DNA of 55,764 bases, taken from a virus. Positions 9,615 through 14,918 of the stretch are shown one piece after another. The position numbers and the translations under genes were made by a program. A model generated the notes under the pieces. It was not told the origin of the DNA. It did no database searches and saw nothing but the letters and a program-made list of their open reading frames with translations. Position 1 is the first letter of the stretch; the number at the start of each line of letters is the position of its first letter. The stretch lies in IMG/VR virus record IMGVR_UViG_3300035145_002852, positions 1 through 55,764 of that record. One strand, written 5' to 3'.

Positions 9615-9687
9615 GGGTTGTTAGCTCAATCGGTAGAGCAGCGGACTTTTAATCCGTTGGTTCAGGGTTCGAGTCCCTGACGACCCA
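9615..9687 (+). tRNA. tRNA-Lys (anticodon UUU)
   Basis: Complete cloverleaf: the acceptor stem GGGTTGT/ACGACCC is 9615-9621/9680-9686. The anticodon stem GCGGA/TCCGT has loop CTTTTAA and anticodon TTT at 9648-9650. The T arm contains GGTTCGAGTCC. Discriminator A9687; no encoded CCA. It decodes AAA. Confidence 0.94.
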
Positions 9688-9699
9688 TTCTTACATTTC

Positions 9700-9774
9700 G
9701 GGCAGTTAGCCAAGTCGGTGAAGGCATCCGTCTCATAAACGGAAGATACCTGGGTTCGATCCCCAGACTGCCCA
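9700..9774 (+). tRNA. tRNA with CAU anticodon (elongator Met or Ile2)
   Basis: The acceptor stem GGGCAGT/ACTGCCC (9700-9706/9767-9773) is fully paired, ruling out a typical bacterial initiator tRNA with its unpaired first base pair. The anticodon stem TCCGT/ACGGA has loop CTCATAA, with CAT at 9734-9736. The T arm is CTGGG/CCCAG. A CAU tRNA may be elongator Met, or an Ile tRNA whose C34 is converted to lysidine to read ATA; sequence alone does not decide. ATA is heavily used in these genes, which makes Ile2 worth testing. Confidence 0.9.
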
Positions 9775-9811
9775 CTTCTTAAACTTCTTAGTAAGAAATA
9801 TACAAATTGTA

Positions 9812-10069
9812 ATGAAAAACTTCTTAGCGATAATACTGTTTCTCTGTTTTGTATTTACTCTCCTATATGTAGATCGCCACAGAGAAGAGGTTTTGTATGA
9901 GTGTCAGAAGAACCAAGATTCTTCTCCGTATTTTATAGGCTTAGAGAGCGATTTCTTAAGACTACAAGAGACGCTATCCTCTTATAGACAAAAGGATTGC
10001 CATAAAAAACCAATTATGAGACACGATTGGTACAGGATCAAAAACCAAATCAAATACAGGAAATACTAA
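9812..10069 (+). CDS. Small membrane-anchored protein (85 aa)
   Basis: Residues 3-19 form one hydrophobic segment (FLAIILFLCFVFTLLYV) followed by a charged, mostly helical tail ending in basic residues, so it is probably a single-span inner-membrane protein with a cytoplasmic or periplasmic tail. It has two further Cys in the tail (residues ~30 and ~68). The ribosome binding site is poor; the region just upstream is AT-rich. Its stop overlaps the next ATG (TAATG), which supports the reading. A lysis or spanin-like role is possible, but nothing specific shows it. Confidence 0.5.
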   Translation: MKNFLAIILFLCFVFTLLYVDRHREEVLYECQKNQDSSPYFIGLESDFLRLQETLSSYRQKDCHKKPIMRHDWYRIKNQIKYRKY

Positions 10070-10227
10070 TGCGTTTCGAGAAATTAGGATATTTTAAATA
10101 CACAGTACATAATCTGATTGCCCATCCTCTTATGGAAATACTCCACCTTATCGGACTTTCTTCATGGGGGGATAAAGTCCACGACTACACTCTGCCTTCT
10201 TCTCATGGAGAAGAAGATGAAACCTGA
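10069..10227 (+). CDS. Conserved small phage protein with HNLIAHPLMEILHL motif
   Basis: I place the start at ATG 10069, which overlaps the upstream stop (TAATG) and has AGGAAA just before it, giving 52 residues; the longer frame from 10027 would overlap the upstream gene. Residues ~12-30 carry YTVHNLIAHPLMEILHLIG, followed by GDKVHDYTLP. I remember this His/Pro-rich pattern from many unrelated phages as an uncharacterised small protein. The central segment is hydrophobic enough to lie on or in a membrane. Its end overlaps the next gene by 11 bp. Function unknown. Confidence 0.7.
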   Translation: MRFEKLGYFKYTVHNLIAHPLMEILHLIGLSSWGDKVHDYTLPSSHGEEDET

Positions 10228-10480
10228 ATATCAGCTTGGTGATATTCTTATAAAAAGAGTCAGAAACGGTTGGCTTGTAGTAATTGGGTCTGAGGTAGAT
10301 GAGACTAAAACAGAAGTCTTTGTCTATGAAGACACCCATGAGGGAGGTGTTAGAGAATCCCTTTATCATCTCCTCACAGATCAATTTGGTGACTACTGTC
10401 AGTCTAAAAGACAGTCTGGTATAAAGATGTCATACTCAAATCTTTCAAAAGAAGAAGAAGAGTGTATGAACTCCGATTAG
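10217..10480 (+). CDS. Small hypothetical protein (87 aa)
   Basis: The start is taken as ATG 10217, with GGAG at 10207-10210 in front; ATG 10205 in the same frame lies too close to that site and farther upstream starts overlap the previous gene heavily. The N-terminal half (DILIKRVRNGWLVVIGSEV) looks like a small beta sheet; the C-terminal half is acidic and ends in EEEECMNSD. The combination of a GWLVV strand with FGDYCQSKR resembles short phage proteins of unknown role. No catalytic motif is visible. Confidence 0.6.
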   Translation: MKPEYQLGDILIKRVRNGWLVVIGSEVDETKTEVFVYEDTHEGGVRESLYHLLTDQFGDYCQSKRQSGIKMSYSNLSKEEEECMNSD

Positions 10481-10538
10481 TTTCGGTAGTACCTTAATAC
10501 CTGTATATTGTCGCTTAGTCTTAAGAAAGAAGGTTACT

Positions 10539-10685
10539 ATGTGGTGCTTGGAAGTTATAAAAGAGATGAATAAACCAAAACCAAAAGTAATCTGCGAAGT
10601 ATGCTCCAAAAGGAAAGACGAGCAGGGTTCTAAAGAAGATAAGAATCACGGCTCATGTGAGAAATGCACACCTAAATCAAATTAA
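10539..10685 (+). CDS. 48-aa putative zinc-knuckle protein
   Basis: ATG 10539 is preceded by AGAAGG about 7 nt upstream, and the frame runs to TAA at 10683-10685. Two CxxC pairs (C19-x2-C22 and C40-x2-C43, in ICEVCSK and SCEKCTP) are spaced as in small zinc ribbons, with a His just before the second pair. The rest is Lys-rich. It fills what would otherwise be a 270-bp gap. Such mini zinc proteins in phages often bind nucleic acids or protein partners; its role here is unknown. Confidence 0.5.
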   Translation: MWCLEVIKEMNKPKPKVICEVCSKRKDEQGSKEDKNHGSCEKCTPKSN

Positions 10686-10698
10686 ATAAAGCCTCCTC

Positions 10699-10736
10699 CT
10701 CATAAGGTGTCGTAAAAAACGATATACCCTTGTGAG
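10699..10736 (+). promoter_or_regulatory. Long bulged hairpin abutting the SLOG-gene ribosome binding site
   Basis: CTCATAAGG (10699-10707) pairs with CCTTGTGAG (10728-10736) through nine pairs including one G-U. TGTCGT pairs with ACGATA above a 3-nt bulge, closing an A-rich loop. The stem ends directly before AAAGGAG (10737-10743), the ribosome binding site of the next gene. There is no T-run. It may insulate the SLOG/UVDE transcript, stabilise its 5' end or tune initiation. Confidence 0.45.
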
Positions 10737-10750
10737 AAAGGAGAGCCAAT

Positions 10751-11263
10751 ATGGAATTGTTTTACGCAGGAATTGGGAGCAGAGAGACTCCCATCTCTGT
10801 TCTCAACCAAATGACTAGGATTGGTTCTTTCCTAGCAGAAAGAAACTATATTCTGAGAACAGGGGGGGCGATTGGTGCAGACTCTGCTTTTGAAAAAGGT
10901 TGCGATCTCTCTCAAGGCAGAAAAAAGGTTTGGCATCCCGATGGGGTTTTCTACCCACTACACGAATGGGCTACGGATAAAGCCTCTTCTGTATGTTGGG
11001 AGTATCCTCTTGAAAAGATGAAAGGATACACCATCAAACTGATCACAAGAAATATGTATCAGGTCTTTGGGGAAAACGGAAAAGACCCTGTTCAGTTTGT
11101 AGTGTATTGGTGTAACGGAAACCCCTTGGATAAGGGGCATGACTCTGGTGGGACTCGTTATGCAGTAAGAGTTGCACACGAAGTTGGCATCCCTACTTTT
11201 AATCTGAGGACCCAGAAAGAAGACTTTGCACTTCTCTTGAAAGAAATAAAAGGTGCGAGATGA
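10751..11263 (+). CDS. SLOG/DprA-like Rossmann-fold protein
   Basis: A 170-residue single-domain protein. GIGSRETP (residues 7-14), RTGGAIGADSAFE (36-48), a VVYW strand (117-120) and GGTRYAVRVAHEVGIPTFNL (133-152) are the nucleotide- or ligand-binding loops of the SLOG superfamily, which includes DprA and phage DprA-like proteins. It lacks the extra domains of bacterial DprA. Family members bind nucleotides or single-stranded DNA, so a role in DNA metabolism or nucleotide sensing is plausible but not shown. The ATG has a strong AAAGGAG site. Its end overlaps the UVDE gene (ATGA), implying coupled translation of the two. Confidence 0.88.
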   Translation: MELFYAGIGSRETPISVLNQMTRIGSFLAERNYILRTGGAIGADSAFEKGCDLSQGRKKVWHPDGVFYPLHEWATDKASSVCWEYPLEKMKGYTIKLITRNMYQVFGENGKDPVQFVVYWCNGNPLDKGHDSGGTRYAVRVAHEVGIPTFNLRTQKEDFALLLKEIKGAR

Positions 11264-12186
11264 ACTTAGGCTATGCTTGCATCAATACAACGCTGAACTC
11301 TGATAAGAACAGAGTCACAACGAACAGGACTATGACAAAGAAGACCTTTAAAGAGAAAGGTCTTGCTTATGCTTCTGAGCTTTCTCTGAAGAACAGTAAA
11401 GACATTTTGAAAATCCTTCAATGGAATGAAGAGCATGGGATAAAGTTCTTTCGACTTTCTTCTGACCTATTTCCTTGGGCTTCCGAATACGAATTAAAAG
11501 CATTGCCCGACTATGAAGAGATTTGTGAGGTACTTGAGACAGCAGGTTTGTATGCTCTAGCCTTTGGTCACAGAATAACCACACATCCCGGTCCATTTAA
11601 TGTTTTATGTTCTCCCAAGGATAATGTAGTGGAGAACACCATAAGAGAGCTTGAGCGTCATTCTGAAGTGTTTGACTTGATGGGACTTGAAGAAAGCCCC
11701 TACGCAAAAATAAATATCCATGTTGGAGGCTCATATGGAGGAGACTTCGAGGGGACTGCACAGCGTTGGGTTGAAAACTACTTCAATCTCTCACCTATTT
11801 GTAGAAATAGGATAACAGTTGAGAACGACGATAAGAAAAGTATGTGGAGCACCGCTCTTCTTTACGATCTTATCCATAAGAATACTTCAGCCCCTATCGT
11901 TTTCGACTACCATCATCATAAGTTTTGTGATGGTGGACTTTCGGAAAAAGAAGCACTAGAGATGGCATTGTCTACTTGGAATAATGTACTACCTGTAGTA
12001 CACTACTCACAAAGTCGTTCCGAAGAGAAAAAAGACACTAAAATAAAGCCACAAGCTCATTCAGACTCTTATTGGACACCCATAAACACTTATGGGAACG
12101 ACTTTGACGTTATGTTGGAGTGTAAGAAAAAAGAGCAAGGGCTATTTAAAATGAGACAGCTTTTGGGAGAAATAAATTGGCACTAA
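11260..12186 (+). CDS. uvsE: UV damage endonuclease (UVDE family)
   Basis: A 308-residue protein of normal family length. UVDE enzymes nick DNA 5' to UV photoproducts and some abasic sites, starting alternative excision repair with a metal-dependent TIM-barrel fold. Family motifs appear in order: GYACIN at the N-terminus, RLSSDLFP (65-72), THPG (108-111), INIHVGG (151-157), VENDD (187-191), FDYHHH (215-220), VHYS (247-250), HSD (267-269) and MLECK (285-289). These supply the expected His, Asp and Glu metal ligands (H109, H154, E188, D216, H219, H248, H267, E287), so it should be active. It is coupled to the upstream SLOG gene. In a phage it would repair the phage genome after solar UV. Confidence 0.95.
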   Translation: MNLGYACINTTLNSDKNRVTTNRTMTKKTFKEKGLAYASELSLKNSKDILKILQWNEEHGIKFFRLSSDLFPWASEYELKALPDYEEICEVLETAGLYALAFGHRITTHPGPFNVLCSPKDNVVENTIRELERHSEVFDLMGLEESPYAKINIHVGGSYGGDFEGTAQRWVENYFNLSPICRNRITVENDDKKSMWSTALLYDLIHKNTSAPIVFDYHHHKFCDGGLSEKEALEMALSTWNNVLPVVHYSQSRSEEKKDTKIKPQAHSDSYWTPINTYGNDFDVMLECKKKEQGLFKMRQLLGEINWH

Positions 12187-12416
12187 AAACAATTTTAAAA
12201 ATAAGTATCACTTGGGACACGGACTTGGATGATGAGGAGCTTGAGTTTCAAGATTACTCTGAAGAAGAACTCCCAAAAACAGTAGAGATGGTACTTCAAG
12301 AAGGAGTCTCTGAAGAAGACATAGATCAAGAAGCTATCCTTGAAACACTCACAGAAGAATATGGCTTTTTAATTGAGGGAGCAAAGTTTGAGTATGTCTA
12401 CGAAATCGAAGACTGA
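12177..12416 (+). CDS. Small acidic protein with TTG start (79 aa)
   Basis: The start is TTG 12177, supported by GGGAGA at 12165-12170 with 6-nt spacing inside the end of the UVDE gene; no ATG is available. The protein is strongly acidic (DLDDEELEFQDYSEEELP near residues 16-33) and probably helical in its second half. It overlaps both the UVDE gene and the helix-turn-helix gene after it. Acidic small phage proteins sometimes mimic DNA or block host factors, but nothing specific supports that here. Confidence 0.6.
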   Translation: MALKTILKISITWDTDLDDEELEFQDYSEEELPKTVEMVLQEGVSEEDIDQEAILETLTEEYGFLIEGAKFEYVYEIED

Positions 12417-13251
12417 GAACCACAAAAAGAAGTGGACTTATGAAGACACTCTCGTAATTCGATATGGCGTAAAATACTTCACAATAGAAGACATAGCTGA
12501 AAGGCTAGGTCGATCTGAAAGCTCTGTCAGATCGAAGATCAGAGACTTGGGTATATCCGTCTCTAAAGAGAGAGATGGAAATCTCCTCAAGAAAAGACCC
12601 AAAAATAGTTTTTGGACAGAAGAGAGGGAAGAGTACGTCAAAGCTCAAGTCTTAAAAAGAACGATAGCTGACGTAGCGGAAGAAATAGGTAAGTCTGAGA
12701 AGAGTTTAAGTTCTAAGTTGAGAGCTATGGGCATAAAAGTCCGAGACGTTCGTGGATATATCACGGACAAAAAGAAACCCAATGCTTGGACTAAAAGAGA
12801 AATACGGTATTTAAAAAACAATGCTGGAATTAAATCCTCTATAGAAATAGCTAAGAAGCTAAATCGCACTCGTCTTTCAGTGAAGCAAAAAGCCACACGA
12901 TTAGGGCTTACTCTTGAGAAGAACCCTTGGAGCCAAGAACAGACGGACAAGCTCTACGAACTCCATTCAAAGGGCTTCACAGTAAGACAAATGTCTGAAG
13001 AAATCGGGCGAAGTATCGAGTCAGTACGGACAAAGATGAGAGGCTGTATGCTCGAAGTGAACTATATTTGGAGCGAAGAAGATATACAGTACCTTGTCGA
13101 ACAAAGAAATAAAGGTGCGACATACTTAAGTATCGCAGAAACTCTAGGTCGTACAAAACAAGCCTGTGCTAAAAAATACAGCAAGGTCGGTATTAGTAAG
13201 GGAAAGAAAGGACAGAACCAAAATGGCAAAAAAAAGCACAAAAAAACGTGA
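12394..13251 (+). CDS. Putative DNA-binding protein with five tandem Myb/SANT-like HTH repeats
   Basis: ATG 12394 is preferred over the in-frame TTG at 12373; GGGAG lies 12-17 nt upstream. The 285-residue protein consists of five similar units opening with a Trp (W14, W74, W132, W179, W226). Each has an acidic first helix and a helix-turn-helix of the form IAExLGRSxxSVRxKxxxLGI. Linkers are basic and the C-terminus is a Lys-rich tail (KGKKGQNQNGKKKHKKT). This architecture predicts sequence-specific binding to a long site or several sites on DNA. It overlaps the acidic gene before it and the basic gene after it. It could be a transcription factor or a genome-packing protein. Confidence 0.8.
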   Translation: MSTKSKTENHKKKWTYEDTLVIRYGVKYFTIEDIAERLGRSESSVRSKIRDLGISVSKERDGNLLKKRPKNSFWTEEREEYVKAQVLKRTIADVAEEIGKSEKSLSSKLRAMGIKVRDVRGYITDKKKPNAWTKREIRYLKNNAGIKSSIEIAKKLNRTRLSVKQKATRLGLTLEKNPWSQEQTDKLYELHSKGFTVRQMSEEIGRSIESVRTKMRGCMLEVNYIWSEEDIQYLVEQRNKGATYLSIAETLGRTKQACAKKYSKVGISKGKKGQNQNGKKKHKKT

Positions 13252-13888
13252 TGTTCAAAAGAGACACTTACGGAAAAATGCAAAGAATAAAAAAAAGAGG
13301 GAATCCTATAAATATAAAGGCCAAGCTAAGGACTCTCCTGTGAAAGTTAAACCTTTACCTCTTGAGCAAGTAGTGGACTTGTCCTTTGCAACCTTTGCTG
13401 AAGGGATCAACTCTTACTTTGAAAGCGAAGAAACACCTAATAAAAAGAGCTTCATCGAAAGCCAAGGAAGAGGGTTTAACTTCAATTCTGGTATGAGAGC
13501 TTACCTGTCGGAGGAAGGATTGAAAATAAGCCCTCCTATTTCTTGGAGACCTAAGTCTGAAAACCCAACCGTAGGTGACTATGTTCGAGAAATATACGAC
13601 TCAAGCATCGAAGAGATGCAACTAAACTGTTTTAATTTTCTCTTATGCCCTGAAGAAGATGAAGAAGGTTTCAAGCCTTTAGCTAGTTGCATCATCTCTT
13701 CGTCACCAAACCCCGTAGAAGAGGGTTCAGCTTATCTTGTATTAAGAGAAATAGAGTACGACCAAGAAAAAGACGAAATCATGATAATGAAAAAGTTCTT
13801 CGCAGGAGAAGACTATACTTCAGATTTGTCTGTTTTGAGTATGGGACTCGAACCGTTAAAGAGAGAAGAGGAAAATGTCGAGCCATAA
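13223..13888 (+). CDS. Basic N-terminal hypothetical protein (221 aa)
   Basis: I place the start at ATG 13223, with AAGGA at 13208-13212; the frame is open farther upstream but would overlap the HTH gene extensively. The first ~40 residues are almost all Lys and Arg (AKKSTKKRDVQKRHLRKNAK), suggesting nucleic-acid contact. The rest is acidic to neutral with no recognised motif (centre: RPKSENPTVGDYVREIYDS; end: PLKREEENVEP). It overlaps the HTH gene by 29 bp and the zinc-finger gene by 14 bp, so it belongs to the same transcript. Function unknown. Confidence 0.6.
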   Translation: MAKKSTKKRDVQKRHLRKNAKNKKKRESYKYKGQAKDSPVKVKPLPLEQVVDLSFATFAEGINSYFESEETPNKKSFIESQGRGFNFNSGMRAYLSEEGLKISPPISWRPKSENPTVGDYVREIYDSSIEEMQLNCFNFLLCPEEDEEGFKPLASCIISSSPNPVEEGSAYLVLREIEYDQEKDEIMIMKKFFAGEDYTSDLSVLSMGLEPLKREEENVEP

Positions 13889-14453
13889 TCAGTGTATTGT
13901 TAGATATTATACTGACAGTCAGGGAGAGCGTAGGTGGAGGTGTGGGAAATACCTCATGTGCTCTGCGGTAGAATTCAGAATGACTTCTGAGAAGTGCTAC
14001 CACTATAAGTGCCCCGGAAGAAAGCCACCAATAAAGATATGTGCTTGGAAAGACTGCATCAACAGAGTTGCCCCAAACAAAGAAAGACATTGTTCTGAAG
14101 TTTGTAGGAAAAGAGATAACCGATGGGCTTACCGACAAAGACAAAAAGAAAAGATCGCAAAAGAGAAAGCCCTAATAAAGATATGTGCTTGGAAAGATTG
14201 TGATTTACCTGTTGCCCCCAACAAAGAAAGACATTGTTCTGAAGTTTGTAGGAAAAGAGATAACCGATGGGCTTACCGACAAAGACAAAAAGAAAAGATC
14301 GCAAAAGAGAAAGCCCTAATAAAGATATGTGCTTGGAAAGATTGTGATCAACCTGTAGCCCCAAACAAAGAAAGACATTGTTCTGAAATTTGTAGAAAAA
14401 GAGATAATCGTTGGGCTTACCGACAAAGACAAAAAGTTATGAAAGAGAAATAA
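13875..14453 (+). CDS. Protein with three 48-residue Cys4 zinc-finger-like repeats
   Basis: A 192-residue protein starting at ATG 13875 behind AGAAGAGG. The N-terminal 50 residues hold five Cys (C7, C23, C29, C41, C46) and may form a separate zinc site. Three units of 48 residues follow, each with CAWKDC, a VAPNKERHCS loop, C and RKRDNRWAYRQRQK. Cys spacing is C-x4-C-x11-C-x3-C (C56/61/73/77, C104/109/121/125, C152/157/169/173), like treble-clef fingers with a basic helix after the last Cys. Nucleic-acid binding is likely by composition. Adjacent genes encode HTH and ribbon-helix-helix proteins. Confidence 0.75.
   Translation: MSSHNQCIVRYYTDSQGERRWRCGKYLMCSAVEFRMTSEKCYHYKCPGRKPPIKICAWKDCINRVAPNKERHCSEVCRKRDNRWAYRQRQKEKIAKEKALIKICAWKDCDLPVAPNKERHCSEVCRKRDNRWAYRQRQKEKIAKEKALIKICAWKDCDQPVAPNKERHCSEICRKRDNRWAYRQRQKVMKEK
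14031..14453 (+). repeat. Tandem 144-bp repeat, nearly three copies
   Basis: ATAAAGATATGTGCTTGGAA recurs at 14031, 14175 and 14319, an exact 144-bp period (48 codons). Copies 1 and 2 are identical over roughly their last 100 bases, differing mainly in the short finger-loop segment; copy 3 carries more changes, including synonymous ones. This points to in-frame tandem duplication with one recent event or homogenisation. Confidence 0.95.
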
Positions 14454-14455
14454 GA

Positions 14456-14632
14456 ATGACTGACCGCAAAAAAAACAAAGTAAGCATTTACCTCCCAAAA
14501 GAAATACTAGACGAGCTTAAAAATGAAAAAGAACGACTAGATCGCTCTGCCTCTTGGCTAATTCAAAGAGCTTGGAAGGTTGCTTACAAAGAAATAAAGA
14601 AAATGCCTTCAATCAAAGATTCTGACACTTAG
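14456..14632 (+). CDS. Ribbon-helix-helix DNA-binding protein (58 aa)
   Basis: ATG 14456 begins 2 bp after the zinc-finger gene. Residues 8-16 (KVSIYLPKE) give the single beta strand and 17-48 the two helices (ILDELKNEKERLDRSASWL, then RAWKVAYKEI) of a CopG/Arc-type fold, which binds DNA as a dimer. The LDRSxSWLxQRAWKxA...MPS pattern closely resembles a small family I associate with Myxococcota and related bacteria (TIGR04563-like, from memory). The gene is last in the plus block and its 3' end overlaps the convergent minus-strand gene by 20 bp. A role as transcriptional regulator is likely. Confidence 0.8.
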   Translation: MTDRKKNKVSIYLPKEILDELKNEKERLDRSASWLIQRAWKVAYKEIKKMPSIKDSDT

Positions 14633-14915
14633 ACATTATTTCTTCTATTAAGATGGGGGTAGTGAGGTGTTTGACCGCTTCTACAAAATCTGAAGTCTCA
14701 AACCGCTCAACCACTCCTGACCTTTCAATACAAACAAGGTAGTTCTGATTTTCTTTCGTTATTGAAAAAGAACTGCCTGATTTATTTCTTAAAGTAAGTG
14801 CATTAGGCATACTAATCACTTTTACTTTCAGAGAAGAAGCTATCCCGCCTCTAGGAAAAGAACCTAAAGGCAGATCGAAAAGACTTTTGATTGCTTCTAT
14901 TTCTTCTGAAGTCAT
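14613..14915 (-). CDS. Small hypothetical protein at the end of the tail block (100 aa)
   Basis: Starts at the ATG with its first base at 14915, 3 bp after the stop of the 1723-aa gene, with AAAGG about 9 nt upstream. It reads as a small alpha/beta protein: an N-terminal helix (SEEIEAIKSLF), a central beta-rich part (LTLRNKSGSSFSITKENQNYLVCIE) and a C-terminal helix. There is no known motif. It is the last gene of the minus-strand block, and its end overlaps the plus-strand ribbon-helix-helix gene tail to tail. No terminator is visible between the two. Confidence 0.55.
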   Translation of the reverse strand: MTSEEIEAIKSLFDLPLGSFPRGGIASSLKVKVISMPNALTLRNKSGSSFSITKENQNYLVCIERSGVVERFETSDFVEAVKHLTTPILIEEIMSKCQNL

Positions 14916-14918
14916 AGA

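Noticed and set aside
9700-9774. Initiator tRNA-Met
   Set aside because: The first acceptor pair is a normal G-C, whereas bacterial initiators have an unpaired first position.
13687-13971. 94-codon plus-strand frame spanning two genes
   Set aside because: Overlaps both the basic protein and the zinc-finger gene in another frame, with no recognisable protein features.
14059-14364. 101-codon minus-strand frame with internal repeats
   Set aside because: Antisense shadow of the 144-bp zinc-finger repeat; the plus-strand reading has conserved Cys spacing.
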